Source of the DNA: Triplophysa rosa
Taxonomy: Eukaryota > Chordata > Actinopteri > Cypriniformes > Nemacheilidae
DNA: 64,000 nt
NCBI RefSeq assembly: GCF_024868665.1
Contig: NW_026634427.1
Coordinates: 1 to 64,000 of the forward strand
Direction: 5' to 3'
The notes beneath the pieces are model-generated. The model worked only from the letters and a program-made list of their open reading frames with translations, had not been told where the DNA came from and ran no database searches. The translations under genes and the position numbers were made by a program. Positions 21,002-33,470 of this stretch are shown one piece after another (positions within the stretch are counted from its first letter, which is position 1; each line of letters starts with the position of its first letter).

Positions 21002-21647
21002 CCAAGATCATCTTCTTAGCCTTGGCTCGAGTAATCACACAAGCAGGAAATAAATCTGGGCAGTCAGCAATCTCATCCATTTCCTTTACAATTGGAGTCA
21101 ATATTGGTGGTACCCCGCTATCAGGCTTTTCCCACACATTCCCTCCTGCTAGATCGTTGCCAAGGATAAAAGTAACACCAGGAACAGGTAGCATTGCACG
21201 AATACCAACTACAACATTACCTGACACAAGTTTCAAAGTAAGACTTATCCGGTGCAAAGGGACTTCCACAAATCCCATTTCAAAGCCTCTCACCAATACA
21301 CTATTCCCTGTAGCAGTTCTATCCGTCAGAGGCAGGAGTCCTCCCAGCAAAAAGGATTGCGCAGCCCCAGTATCACGAAGGATACAAACAGGGACGCTCT
21401 TCTCAGAGCCAGGTAAAGACACAGTCCCCTCTGTAAGAAATGGTGCATAATCATTATGACTCCTAACTTTCCCTACCTCAGCTTCAGAGATATCACTTCG
21501 CTGAATTTGTTTTTGTCCAATTTGGTTGGGACTATAACTTTTACATGAGGTAGAAATTAAGCCAACAGTTTTAGCATATTTCTCTTTCTTTTTAAGAACC
21601 AGACAATCAGAAACTTTATGTCCTGCTCTTTTACAATAAAAGCACAC
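20949..21647 (-). CDS. Gmr1 copy 2 zinc knuckle and protease
   Basis: The frame includes CFYCKRAGHKVSDC, a canonical CCHC knuckle, right next to the 283-bp insertion, then a linker and an aspartic protease with LRDTGAAQSFLL (DTGA active site) and FILGNDLAGG. It ends a little past the start of the linker/integrase frame. The initiation codon of the open frame lies inside the insertion, so it is not the element's own start. In the intact element this would be part of a Gag-Pol polyprotein. Confidence 0.82.
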   Translation of the reverse strand: MCFYCKRAGHKVSDCLVLKKKEKYAKTVGLISTSCKSYSPNQIGQKQIQRSDISEAEVGKVRSHNDYAPFLTEGTVSLPGSEKSVPVCILRDTGAAQSFLLGGLLPLTDRTATGNSVLVRGFEMGFVEVPLHRISLTLKLVSGNVVVGIRAMLPVPGVTFILGNDLAGGNVWEKPDSGVPPILTPIVKEMDEIADCPDLFPACVITRAKAKKMILDEKVYFFLFCEFLPTGR

Positions 21648-21930
21648 TGTAGCGAGGAAGGCTGGGCGAGAGCCGTGGGGCGAGTAAGGCGGGGTGCGAC
21701 CGCCGGTCCCCGCATGCCTCACGGGGGAGCTCGGGAGCATAAGAGGACGAGCGACCGGACCATCGAGAGAGAGGACCCGGGCCCGGAAACTGTTAAGTTT
21801 GTTTATGTTTGTGTGGCCGGCAGTCGACCGTGAGGTGGCTGCCGGCCTTTTATTCTTGGATTATTGTTTGTTTATTTTTGAATTAAAGTTTGTTAATGTT
21901 CGCTGGTTCCCGCCTCCTTCCTTCCCTACA
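21648..21930. mobile_element. 283-bp insertion with TGTAG/CTACA ends and a strong hairpin
   Basis: GC-rich segment bounded by TGTAGCGAGGAAGG and CCTTCCTTCCCTACA, interrupting Gmr1 gag/knuckle coding. It contains GGCCGGCAG (21815-21823) paired with CTGCCGGCC (21839-21847), followed by TTTTATT, and AATTAAAG further on. It looks like a solo LTR or a very short LTR element. I see no clear target duplication and do not know the family. Confidence 0.6.
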
Positions 21931-23134
21931 TTGAACTGTGTTACACACACCATCTCACCTTTCACATGTTTATTTACAACAGCATGATCAATGGATGGAC
22001 TAGAAACACCATTTTGACGTGCTCCCATCACTTTATTCCTACTCATCCTAGGTTTAACCTGAGACAAATCATTAAAATGACTAGTCGAACCTCGGTGAGT
22101 AAGAACAAACTCATCAGCCATGAGAGCTGCATCGGACACTTTACTCGCCTTTTGCTCATTTTATGTACATAGCAACAGGATTCGGTACACAACGTTTAAA
22201 TTCTTCCAAAAGAATCAACTCCCTGAGTTGTTCTTTCGTAGTCACTTTCACTGAGATACACCAACGATCAAACATGTTTTCCTTTTCTCTAGAGAATTCG
22301 AGATAAGAACACCTATCCGGTTTCATAAAATTTAGAAATCTCTGACGATATGCCTCGGGTGCTAATTCATACGCTTGTAGTATTGCATTTTTAATGGTTT
22401 CATAATTACAGTTTTTCTCAAGGGTCAGCGCTGAATAAACTTCCTGTGCTCTCCCGGTTAACACACACTGCAGCAATAATGTCCAAAACTCTCCGGGCCA
22501 CCTTAGTGACTCTGCAACACGTTCGAAATGAGAAAAATATTTCTCTACTTCTCTCTCAGAAAACAGCGGTACCATCCTAATGTTTTTAAAAACATCAAAA
22601 CCCATTACAGTAGAGACTGGTTCATTATTAGAAGACCCGAAAGGTGGGATTTCAGCAGTTTTCGCAGCCGCTTCTAACTCAAGTTTCTTCAACTGAAACT
22701 GTCTTTCTTCCCTTTCCTTTGTAAACTGCAGTTCCACTTTTCGCATCTCAAATTGATGTTGCAACCTTTTAATCTCAAGATCTCTCTCTAATTCTTTCTC
22801 CCTCAAAGCATAAGCATCACGTTCAACACAAAGTTTTTCCACATCGACACATACCTGTTTGTCTTGCAAAGGCATCTCATGTACATTCCTGTCTGCATCT
22901 ACAGAAGGAAATGCCAAAGACTCTCTAAGGATAACAACTTCATCTCTTACCTCCAAAATACCCTGCTCAAAAAGGGCACTTCTCACTGTTTGCTTCAACG
23001 TTTCCTTAAGCTTCTTATCAGTACTTAATACCTCCACACTAAAATGCTCCGCAATCTGTAACAATTCTTCCTTTGTGCATCTCTCCAGTAATTTCTGAAG
23101 GAGACGCGAAAAAATCTTCTATTATTGAAGGCAT
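21931..23134 (-). pseudogene. Gmr1 copy 2 gag with SCAN-like capsid end
   Basis: Expected ATG at 23134, but a two-base loss near 23090 relative to copy 1 puts the first part out of frame. From 23064 a 302-codon frame holds a charged coiled-coil (LREKELERDLEIKRLQHQFE), then FERVAESLRWP, a helical capsid region, and TTKEQLRELILLEEFKRCVP, which closely resembles the core of vertebrate SCAN domains. A stop at 22156 is followed by continuation in another frame (VSDAALMADEFVLTHRG) to the insertion. Gag would assemble the particle; the breaks make this copy defective. Confidence 0.85.
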
Positions 23135-23709
23135 TTTACTAAACAATGTGTAACTAAAGCAAACAACACACGTGAAAACTACTTTAAGCTACAACGTTAA
23201 GACTACAAATTCCAACTTCACATTCATTTATCGCTGGAGCATAATGAGTTTAGAAAAGATTAAACTTACCACCCTTCGTTCTCTATTCGTCTTTGTATTC
23301 CTAATAAACACTACTAACAAACACAGACATGGAAAAACAATAAACAGTGTCGCCTAAAAAAAAATATAGACTTCAGTTCCTACAAAACTACCTAAACCTA
23401 CCTATTCTTCAAAGGTATACTGGGCACGAGGCGGCATTTAAACGCTAAACTCAAGGACAATCGGTACATTTATACCAAAAGCCTGAAGCGTACCCCCGAC
23501 AGAGATTAGAAACCTCCGCCCAAATTAACCTTCAAAAACAATAAAGGCAAAATAACAAACAAAAATAACAAACAGTGCCTCGACGGAAAGATTTTTTTTA
23601 AACCCAACTGAGGACACTCTAACTCACTGAAGTCCATTTACATTGGCAAACACTGTAATATTGTATACTCACTTATACATGTAGAAATCTTGGACGAGCC
23701 CTCATTTTA
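23135..23709 (-). other. Gmr1 copy 2 leader with primer-binding site
   Basis: Untranslated leader of about 575 bp. The tRNA-Pro-like primer site lies at 23685-23704 (GAGGGCTCGTCC on the minus strand), five bases from the LTR. Confidence 0.65.
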
Positions 23710-24086
23710 TGTAACGGCCAGCTCGTTTGTTAAACCGAAACACAAAGATGGGGTCACACACGGTTGTTCAAACTTAACATATGGTTTTAATTTTTTACAC
23801 AATTATTACATATATAAAACAAAGTCTAGGGGTAACCCAAAACAACAAAGGAAACAAACAAAAAGAGAAAATATATATTAGGTGAATATCAAGCCAAACA
23901 GTAAAGAAACATTATCTTTTCTACGGGAGCAACTCCTGCCATCTGTTGCTCCCGAGAGAGAGAAGGAAGCTCGTGAGCGAGCCAGCTAGCCAGAAAGAGA
24001 GACCAAGAGGAACACTCCCAGTCCTTATATATTCTCCTCTCACAGTCTGCCCCCATCAGGCAAGGAGGACACTCAAGGTCGTAACA
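23710..24086 (-). repeat. Gmr1 copy 2 5' LTR
   Basis: 377 bp, plus strand TGTAACGG to GGTCGTAACA. The same LTR is found at 35250-35626. Confidence 0.9.
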
Positions 24087-25188
24087 AATATAAACATACA
24101 ACGTTGAAATGCAGTAAAATTAAGTTCAATGTAAACATTCAAAGTAAATTACAGGGTAAAATGAACAAACAATTTAAGTGTAAATGACTTAGTAAAATTA
24201 AGTTGGAACAATTGTTTTGGTGTTATCAATTGAAGTTATTTTTTAAAGTTGATCCAACTATTAATTTGATCCAACATACCGTTTAACATAAACAATGTAG
24301 TTATGTTTTAGTAGTTTTTTGGCTTTTTAATATTTTAAATTAATATTAAAAAGTATTAGTAAAAAAGTTATACAAAATTCACTTATTTTGGCACTCTTAT
24401 GAATGTTTTGGCTCCCCTAGCATTTGCACATTCTGCCTGTGCCACGGGCTGTGATTTGAACAAGCACAAATGTGCTATTTGTAATAATAGCTTATGTATT
24501 TTATCTTTCAAATTAATTTGGTTTTGCAGATGCTCTTAAGAACAACAGCCTGACATCAAAAGGTCAACTAGCAAGAACAAGTGACATAATGGTTATAGTT
24601 AAATAAAATCGGAATTTGGAAGGATTTCAGTCTCTCTGTGTGCTCTACTGCTTTCCTTCATGATACTATTTAATTTGCTGGTCAGATCTATTATGGAAGA
24701 TTGTTTCTGTCATGGACGTTTATCAACTTTTAATTTGTGTGTTCATTGATGTAGTAATTCATTACTACTACTAATTACATTTTCAACTGGAAAAGTAATT
24801 AAAATACTTCTACTTAGTTACTGACTATACTACTTACTAATTAATTACTAATTAATTACACCCAACACTGTTAATATTACTAGATGTTGCAGAAGTTGCT
24901 TTAAGTATATTTTGAATTAGATGTTTCTAGGCCTAGTGTGAAACCAATGGAGCATTAGACAAACGCTGATGTAGATCGGACCTTGATGGGTTTTGCATAT
25001 GCTGTATACTTGGGCCCTACATATCACCCAGGGAAATCCTGCATATAATTTATATAGGTAATTGATCAACATGGAACCCATTGACAATCCCACTTACAAC
25101 CCATATTTCAAGCCCACACAGTCACAAGGTACTACCCACATAAAACTTACATCTGTGAACAATATGGGTCTTGTGCATATTTGCTAGT
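24087..25188. other. AT-rich flank of Gmr1 copy 2
   Basis: No gene recognised. About 24770-24870 has short alternating TTACTAATTAATTAC motifs. From about 25005 it matches the start of the satellite seen in full at 36545-37250. Confidence 0.5.
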
Positions 25189-25801
25189 NTCAGACCACAG
25201 ATATGAATTTAACCAGGGAGAGGGAATATGTATTGTTCTGACATTTTGAGTTCTTTTAGATAAACTGGAATCAATATAAAAATGAAAGTTATAAGCAAAT
25301 AAACCCAGATAAGTAAAATACAATGCTTTATAGAAAGGATTTAACAATAAGGACAAAATAAGAGAAAATTCCGAATTAAAAAAAAAACAATTCAAAATCC
25401 CAAAATCAGTTCACCAGTGTTCTAAAACACAAAATGAGTTTCTAAATGCTGCTAATTTTCAATAGCAGATTTCAAATGAAATCAATGTTCAATGTCCCAT
25501 TTCAAGAAAGCATAGATTCCAAGGATAAAATATATAGATAATCGTATTGTCTCTTAGTGGTGAAGGAAAAAAAACTTCCGTTCATGTCCAGAGAAATCCA
25601 GGAAACTTGAGAAAAAAAACTCAAGATATAAGCAACTTTTTTGTCCTACCAGATCATAAAATGTGTTTTCTCTGTTCCAGGTACTAACTGATGGGATGGC
25701 TCGCCAGTCCGAAACAGGAAGTAAATCCACAGCACGGACAAATTTCGGGATCACAGCAGCAGGGATAATTCAATCACACATGGAAAGAACACAACAACAA
25801 N
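25189..25801. other. Unassigned 611-bp spacer between two single Ns
   Basis: The segment 25190-25800 is bounded by Ns at 25189 and 25801 and is not part of either duplication unit. It is AT-rich and I recognise no gene or repeat in it. Confidence 0.7.
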
Positions 25802-26888
25802 TTCTGAAATTCGGCCATTTTACGCACAAATTCTATTCACAGTTTGCAAAAATTATACAGTATCTTTGTCACACAGTTAAGTCAGTTTTCACATTAATTT
25901 TCACATCAGCAATTGCATTCACTTTTTCAAAACATTCAAACATATAACAGACAATCTTGGAATATTCCTTTATGAGTTCGCCGACTCAAAGGGATTTATT
26001 TCACCCTGGCCTTTTTCGTCCCAGACGCGATTACCACAACGCAATTTATGAGTTCCAAACTCAAGGGTTTTTATTACCCTGGCCTTTTTTTGTCCCAGAC
26101 GCGATTACCACAACGCACTTTATGAGTTCCAAACTCAAGGGTTTTATTACCCTGGCCTTTTTTGTCACAGACGCGATTACCACAACGCACAAAATATTGA
26201 GACCCAGTCTCTAATTTCTTCAATTCTTATACTATTACTTTTTAAATCTGATTTCTCAAAACTTCTTTTTTATAATTTACTTGTACTTACTCGGAATGTT
26301 CATCAAATTCAACACAGCAATTTAGGTATATTCAATAGCAGAATTTTGAATAAACAGGCTTCTGCTTACCTTTTATTTTTAGGTCGACCTGTGTGTTGAA
26401 TCTGAATCCGTTCCGAACGAAATTGGCAGAAAATGCCTTCGTCTCTCATCAAATCACGTCTCGTCAAATCACGTCTCGGGGTCACCATTTGTTGGACTTT
26501 AAAGGCAGTCCTGCATGTTCAAAAATTTGCACAGAGACGTTCTCCAAAATTAAACAGAAGTTTTATTATCAGATGTAAAAAGGTAACAAAGCTTTGGGTT
26601 GTCAGACGATCTCCTCACTCCACCACAAGCCAACAACCCAAAATATTCAAAAACACCCATATTTATTAAGTATGTGACGTCGCTCGTATCTTCTGACTCC
26701 TCCTCTGCCTTTTAAGGAGTGCTGCTCCGTTTCCACCAATCACCGTGAAGTCCTTTTTCTTAGTTCCTGTAAAATAACATTTCAAAACGTATATCCTGTG
26801 GTCAATCGCCAGTCCTGAGGAATGTTCTCCAGGACAGTTTCTTTTGGGGAGTGGTCTCCTAGAAACAGTTTATTGTGGCCGGACAACA
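25802..26888 (-). mobile_element. ERV leader and LTR, second copy
   Basis: Repeats the ERV tandem leader array (about 25970-26190), the tRNA-Trp-like primer site (26466-26487) and the LTR (26490-26888), but without gag or pol, which are cut off at the N at 25801. Confidence 0.85.
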
Positions 26889-27062
26889 TACCAACATTCT
26901 TAACATTCTTTTAGTAAAAAGAAAACACTCAATCATCTAATGTTTTTAATTATATAGCGTTGTTTCTTAATCCTATGATTCATTAAAACACATCACAACT
27001 CATGATTATACTTAAAACATATGCAGTGGATTGATTCATAACATTTCTTTTCTTTATGACTC

Positions 27063-27094
<32 letters not shown>

Positions 27095-29161
27095 GATCTA
27101 GATAATTTATGGCTCCAACCCCCATTTGCCACAGTAACTATTTTACTGAGTAAGATAGCAAGCACATGACAAAAGCACATAGCTTAATGATTTAATGAAA
27201 GAAAACACTTATTGATTATATTGATATTTAAATCATACTTTTATCTGAAAAATATTCCCACAGCAGCACGATGCGACGTGACATAGGACTATAGAACTCA
27301 TTATAAACAGAAATGCTGTCCTCACGACAAACACCTTGTTCTTGATATTTTTTATTGTTGCATCACATTGCGCCGAACACGTGTTGTAGACAAGGTGTAA
27401 GTTACTTCACTGAATATTTTCTGAATACTAGATGTTGCACACTGTATATACATTTGTTTGGGAGAAATGTATTCAGTTTAGACGTTGGGAGCATATGTTT
27501 AGTAGATATATCATTTTTAACATCTATCAAAGTGCAGCAAAATATTATGGTGTCAGTTTAATAAAAAAAATAAGTTTCAAAGACTGTAGTGGTTTCTACA
27601 ATCAGGATGTTTTGTAGCAGAGATCCATATTTACACACCTAATCAATTACTTGATTTGTAGCAAACACTTGCTTATAAATTCTGCAATGTCTTTCTCTCC
27701 GTAGGACCTTTTTGGTGCTGTTTAATGAGAACACTGCAAAACATGGTAAGTAATTTATTTTTTCAAAATATTCATTCTATAATTGTTAGTAGATAATATG
27801 TGACCATGTCTGTGAAATCTAGGCTGAAGTCTAATGATCTAATTGTGAGATTAGGAGCATGAAAATTTGCTTTCAGTTATTAATTTCACCATGATTTCAA
27901 TTGTTCACATGTTGTTACTATTAAAGATATTAAGGTTAAATATAAAACAGTAACTTACTAAATAAAAAATGACTTTAGCTTGGTTTTCACAGGCAGGGTC
28001 ACAGAAATGACTATCATGAACTGAACATGAACATTTATACCATTACATGTAATCCACAGCCTCAACAAACAGTCCGGAGTACATTCTAGGCAGTCTGGAG
28101 GGCTAGCTTCCTGTTGTGACATACCTGCAGGAGCAGATCTGGTCTGTATATATTTATATATATATATACACATATACTGTATATAAAAATTTATGGTTTC
28201 TTGTCCTTTTCTATCACTTTTTTTAAATCAAATCTCTGTTACAGTATATCCAGATTTTTTAAATAAGAAAAGTAACCACATTTGCTTTATCACAGACTGC
28301 AAACATTCACCTAAAATGAGTATCCAGAACCATTTTCCTGTAAGAAAGTACTTTAAGACCTTATCAAGCATTACCTTGTTAGTTAAATAGCAGCATATTC
28401 TGTTTTGATTTATTTTTGTAGAGAAACATTTAAGTATTTTGTAGTTGTGATGGCAAAAGGCAATAATTTTTTATACACTACTTTTAGGATAACAAGACTG
28501 ATGTGAGGTTGACGTTAAGAAGCTTGTGGGTGGCGGTGTTCGCTATATTCTGAAGGAGTGAGAACTTCATGAACCACCTGCTGACACTGGCATTGCGATT
28601 GAGGGATTAAAGTTTAAAACCGTTTGACTTCAGTAACATCAGTTTGTGCCCTGATTCTGCGTATGATGTACATTATCAACCTGGCTTATCTGAAACTCCT
28701 TCAAATCACTTGTGAGGTGTTCCTGAAAGTACCCGTTTATCTGCAAAATCCATGAGACATTCATTCAAACACACACTAGACATACATACATTTCATCATC
28801 GTCAATAAGTTCAGTGTAGTCTATTGAAAAGACTTCTGATGTTTCAGTTGTTGTTTTTTGTTTGCAAGCCGGTCCAGATGTAGGTTTGTGTGTGTATGTC
28901 TAGTATGAATGTGTAATTTTATGTCTAGCTTTATTGTTTGAAAATTTGCAAAGTAGTGGATTAAAGAAAATACTGACATTGTATTGAATTAATGTTAATA
29001 CATATTTCTAAAGCTATTTGATTCTTGTGATAACATTAACCAGCACTTAAAGGAAAATAAATGACTCAAAAAATAAAAAATGTACTTTAAGCAATATTGG
29101 ATTTGGAATTATAAGGTTTTTACTTGCAGGTAATGAAAACAATGATTTGGGGAAAGCAATA
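26889..29161. other. Unassigned DNA, copy of 15349-17611
   Basis: Holds the second copy of the dispersed repeat (about 27026-27261, with a GT run at 27064-27093) and of the exon-like stretch (about 28508-28820), which keeps the same stops. Otherwise no feature seen. Confidence 0.5.
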
Positions 29162-29520
29162 TGTAACGGCCAGCTCGTTTGTTAAACCGAAACACAAAGA
29201 TGGGGTCACACACATGGTTTTAATTTTTTACACAATTATTACATATATAAAACAAAGTCTAGGGGTAACCCAAAACAACAAAGGAAACAAACAAAAGAGA
29301 AAATATATATTAGGTGAATATCAAGCCAAACAGTAAAGAAACATTATCTTTTCTACGGGAGCAACTCCTGCCATCTATAAAACACAAGAGAGAGAGAAGG
29401 AAGCTCGTGAGCGAGCCAGCTAGCCAGAAAGAGAGACCAAGAGGAACACTCCCAGTCCTTATATATTCTCCTCCCACAGTCTGCCCCCATCAGGCAAGGA
29501 GGACACTCAAGGTTGTAACA
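29162..29520 (-). repeat. Gmr1 copy 3 3' LTR
   Basis: 359 bp. Compared with 17612-17980 it lacks about ten bases around the GTTGCTCCCG segment. Confidence 0.9.
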
Positions 29521-29723
29521 CCTCCCAATCCAAATAGAGGTTCCCTAAAGAACCGAAAAAAACAACAACAACAAACACAACAAAACAATCATTAAAACTG
29601 TGAATACTCATCTCTTCAATCCCACTCCATTTCAACCCCAGATCTCCTGGGCCCTAGGACATCGGAGAGACAGGAAGAGGGAAAGAAAGAAAATAAAACA
29701 ATCTTCACAGCCCATACGTGCAT

Positions 29724-31878
29724 CTACCAGACACGTGAAAGAGCATCGGCAATTAGATTATCTTGGCCACGTATGTGTTTAATCTGTAGATGGAAAGGTT
29801 GCAAAGTGAGACTCCATCTCATAATACGTTGATTTTTACCAGGCATTCGGTCCAAAAATATCAAAGGGTTGTGATCGGTATACACAATAATGGGTCCACA
29901 AGGTGAGCTCAAGTAAATCTCAAAATGTTGAACAGCCAACACAAGGGCTAAAGCCTCCTTCTTCTCAATGGTAGAGTAAACCTGTTGATGTCGATTGAAC
30001 TTTTTTGAGAAGTAGCAAACTGGATGTTCAATTCCCTCGGTATCTTTTTGCAACAAGACAGCACCACAAGCACTGGCATCCACCGCTAGAAGAAAAGGCT
30101 TCTGGAAATTTGGAGCAACCAGTACAGGAGAATTAGCCAAGAGAGCTTTAGCATTATCAAAAGCAGACTGACATTGTTTTGACCAAACAAATAGTTTCTT
30201 TGGACTCAACAAATCAGTCAGAGGAGCAACCACACTCGCAAAATTTCGACAAAACCCTCGATAATAACCCACCATTCCCAAAAATCGACGGAGTTCACGA
30301 CGGGTAGCAGGTATAGGGAATCTACTAATAGCCTCTACTTTAGCATCAATTGGCCTTACACAACCTTGACCCACTACCTTACCCAGGTAAGTTACTGTAG
30401 CTTTCCAAAAATCACATTTAGCAAGATTAATAGTTAGGTTGGCATTTGTCAGACGTATAAACAATTCTCAAATTTGGTCGAGATGTTCGGACCAAGAAGA
30501 GCTAAACAGCACGACATCATCCAAGTAAGGCTCACATCCCGACAATCCCAACAGTACTTGGTTTACCAATCGCTGAAATGTAGCAGGAGCATTGCGAACG
30601 CCAAAAGGCATGACAGTGTACTGCAGGAACGAAGGCAGACATTTCCTTAGCACGAGATGTCAAAGGCACTTGCCAATATCCTTTTAGAAGATCAAACTTG
30701 CTAACAAACTCTGCAGAACCAACACGGTCAACGCAATCGTCAATTCTAGGTAAGAAATAACAATCAGGTTTTGTTAGAGAATTCAGCTTTCTGTAATCTG
30801 TACAGAATCGATACGAGTTGTCAGGTTTACTCACCAGAATACATGGAGAACTCCAGGAACTATAACTGGGTTCCGCTAAATTATGGGCAAGTAGATAGTC
30901 CACCTCTTTCTGGAGTAATTCCCTTTTTACAGGGTTTACCCGATAGGCATGTTGTTTCACTGGTTGAGCTGTTCCCACATCAATGTCATGCTCAACAAGA
31001 TGGGTTCGAGAAAGGACATCAGAAAAAAGTGAAGGAAACGAACCTACCAGTTTTACTATATCTACTTTCTCCGCCTCAGATAAATGAGATAAATGATGAG
31101 CTAAATTTGCAAAAATTTCAGAATTATTAAGTCGCCCTTCCACTACTCCTCGTGAAGGTCCGTTAATTTCTTCCATACCCACTGGAGCCAAATTCTCCAC
31201 CAGTTCTCCCGAAACTCCTAAAGAGCCCTGAACAACAAATGAGGTGGTCGATATAACATCAACAAACAAAGAGGTTACAGGAGTCAAATAGAGTTTTAAT
31301 AAATTAATATGACAAACCTGTAATTTCTTACGGCGATCAGGTGTATTTAACATATAGTTGTTCTTGGGGAGACATTTCGCAACCGTATAGGGCCCCGTAA
31401 ATCTAGCCTGGAATGGACTAGTCAAAACGGGTAACATAGCCAACACTTTATCGCCTACCTGAAATTCTCTGAACTTAACCTTATGGTCGAACAATTTCCG
31501 CATCTTCTCTTGAGACTTTCCTAATTTTCGTTGAGCAATAGCTCTAGCTTCATAGAGTCGATAGCGAAAACTATTCACATAATCCAAAACATTAGTTGGT
31601 GGTTCAGAGATGTCCCATGTGTCTGACAAAGTAGCTATAGGGCCCCTGACAGTGTGTCCAAATACCAATTCATTAGGACTAAACCCAAGGCTCTCTTGTA
31701 CGACTTCACGAATAGCTAATAACATCCAAGGAAGTCCTTCTTCCCAGTCAGAATCAAGCTCGACACAATAGGATCTCAGAAGTGACTTCAAGGTTTGGTG
31801 GAACCTTTCCAGCACCCCCTGGTTCTGTGGATGATAAGCACTTGAAATGTTACGAGTTATTTTGAGTTGTTGCATCAC
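29724..31878 (-). pseudogene. Gmr1 copy 3 pol: integrase end, RT, RNase H
   Basis: Integrase end and RT start are open from 31878 to about 30630, then the same deletion shifts the frame as in copy 2. The YLDD segment is at about 30500-30530. One stop near 30465 separates it from a 246-codon RT-RNase H frame (30464-29724) that is split by a further stop in copy 2. Confidence 0.9.
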
Positions 31879-31890
31879 TTTTGAGAAACA

Positions 31891-32541
31891 TCAAGACATG
31901 AAATTCGAACCTCGATCCGATTGAATATTCTTCGGAATTCCAAATATAGACATAAAATTTGTCAAAGCTTTTAAAGTTGACTTTGCAGTGATTGACCTTA
32001 AAGGATAAGCTGCAGGATAGCGGGTAGACTGACACATTATTGTCAATAGATAAGCATGTCCCACCTTAGATCGTGGTAATGGGCCAACACAGTCAACAAT
32101 TAAATACTCAAAAGGAGTTGTAACCGCAGCTATAGACTGTAAAGGAGTCAATGGAATTTTTTTATTCGGCTTTCCCGTCATTTGAGTACATTTTGATGGT
32201 TTCCTACAAAGCAGTCCATCTCTAAGAAAATAGAGAGGAAATGAATAATTTTCTCTTCTCTCCTCATCTACCCGGGAAAACAAACCTTGTAAAGTGTCAT
32301 CTGACTGTTGTTCCTTGATAAGGTCATCTCGAGTAATACTATAAAGTGGAGACAAAGAACAAACATTATCATGACCATCACAATGAAAAGAGCTTTCTGA
32401 AATGGATCCAGATTTTTCCCCGTTTTCATCGATGACAGGCTGTAGACCCGTCTCGGAACTATCAGCCACATTTTTAATAACCTCAATATCACCTTCCGGT
32501 AGGAAGGAATTCACAAAAGAGAAAAAAGTATACCTTTTCAT
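31891..32541 (-). pseudogene. Gmr1 copy 3 linker and integrase N-terminal part
   Basis: Same as 20351-21001, including the missing first half of the HHCC finger and the conserved VDCVGP and QSDRGSNF segments. Confidence 0.85.
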
Positions 32542-33187
32542 CCAAGATCATCTTCTTAGCCTTGGCTCGAGTAATCACACAAGCAGGAAATAAATCTGGG
32601 CAGTCAGCAATCTCATCCATTTCCTTTACAATTGGAGTCAATATTGGTGGTACCCCGCTATCAGGCTTTTCCCACACATTCCCTCCTGCTAGATCGTTGC
32701 CAAGGATAAAAGTAACACCAGGAACAGGTAGCATTGCACGAATACCAACTACAACATTACCTGACACAAGTTTCAAAGTAAGACTTATCCGGTGCAAAGG
32801 GACTTCCACAAATCCCATTTCAAAGCCTCTCACCAATACACTATTCCCTGTAGCAGTTCTATCCGTCAGAGGCAGGAGTCCTCCCAGCAAAAAGGATTGC
32901 GCAGCCCCAGTATCACGAAGGATACAAACAGGGACGCTCTTCTCAGAGCCAGGTAAAGACACAGTCCCCTCTGTAAGAAATGGTGCATAATCATTATGAC
33001 TCCTAACTTTCCCTACCTCAGCTTCAGAGATATCACTTCGCTGAATTTGTTTTTGTCCAATTTGGTTGGGACTATAACTTTTACATGAGGTAGAAATTAA
33101 GCCAACAGTTTTAGCATATTTCTCTTTCTTTTTAAGAACCAGACAATCAGAAACTTTATGTCCTGCTCTTTTACAATAAAAGCACAC
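32489..33187 (-). CDS. Gmr1 copy 3 zinc knuckle and protease
   Basis: Same as 20949-21647: CCHC knuckle, LRDTGAAQSF active site and FILGNDLAGG, with the open frame entered from the 283-bp insertion. Confidence 0.82.
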   Translation of the reverse strand: MCFYCKRAGHKVSDCLVLKKKEKYAKTVGLISTSCKSYSPNQIGQKQIQRSDISEAEVGKVRSHNDYAPFLTEGTVSLPGSEKSVPVCILRDTGAAQSFLLGGLLPLTDRTATGNSVLVRGFEMGFVEVPLHRISLTLKLVSGNVVVGIRAMLPVPGVTFILGNDLAGGNVWEKPDSGVPPILTPIVKEMDEIADCPDLFPACVITRAKAKKMILDEKVYFFLFCEFLPTGR

Positions 33188-33470
33188 TGTAGCGAGGAAG
33201 GCTGGGCGAGAGCCGTGGGGCGAGTAAGGCGGGGTGCGACCGCCGGTCCCCGCATGCCTCACGGGGGAGCTCGGGAGCATAAGAGGACGAGCGACCGGAC
33301 CATCGAGAGAGAGGACCCGGGCCCGGAAACTGTTAAGTTTGTTTATGTTTGTGTGGCCGGCAGTCGACCGTGAGGTGGCTGCCGGCCTTTTATTCTTGGA
33401 TTATTGTTTGTTTATTTTTGAATTAAAGTTTGTTAATGTTCGCTGGTTCCCGCCTCCTTCCTTCCCTACA
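33188..33470. mobile_element. 283-bp hairpin-bearing insertion, second copy
   Basis: Same as 21648-21930, with the hairpin arms at about 33355-33363 and 33379-33387. Confidence 0.6.

Larger units (their letters stand above)
17612..24086 (-). mobile_element. Gmr1-like retrotransposon copy 2
   Basis: Full-length, LTR to LTR, with AATA on both sides (17608-17611 and 24087-24090) as target duplication. Minus-strand order: gag, knuckle and protease, linker, integrase, RT, RNase H. A 283-bp insertion splits the gag/knuckle region, the integrase finger appears deleted, and several stops and frameshifts exist. Confidence 0.92.
14274..25188. repeat. Duplication unit 1 (about 10.9 kb)
   Basis: Nearly base-for-base identical to 25802-36726 (offset 11540, drifting by a few bases at indels). 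It contains the ERV leader and LTR, an unassigned 2.3-kb stretch, a whole Gmr1 element and about 1.1 kb beyond it. It ends at a single N (25189) inside a satellite unit. Confidence 0.9.

Noticed and set aside
21022..21450. Plus-strand 142-codon frame in Gmr1 copy 2
   Set aside because: Antisense shadow of the protease frame; repeated in copy 3 for the same reason.
21815..21855. Rho-independent terminator (GC hairpin plus T run)
   Set aside because: The organism is a vertebrate. The hairpin belongs to a mobile insertion and has no bacterial context.
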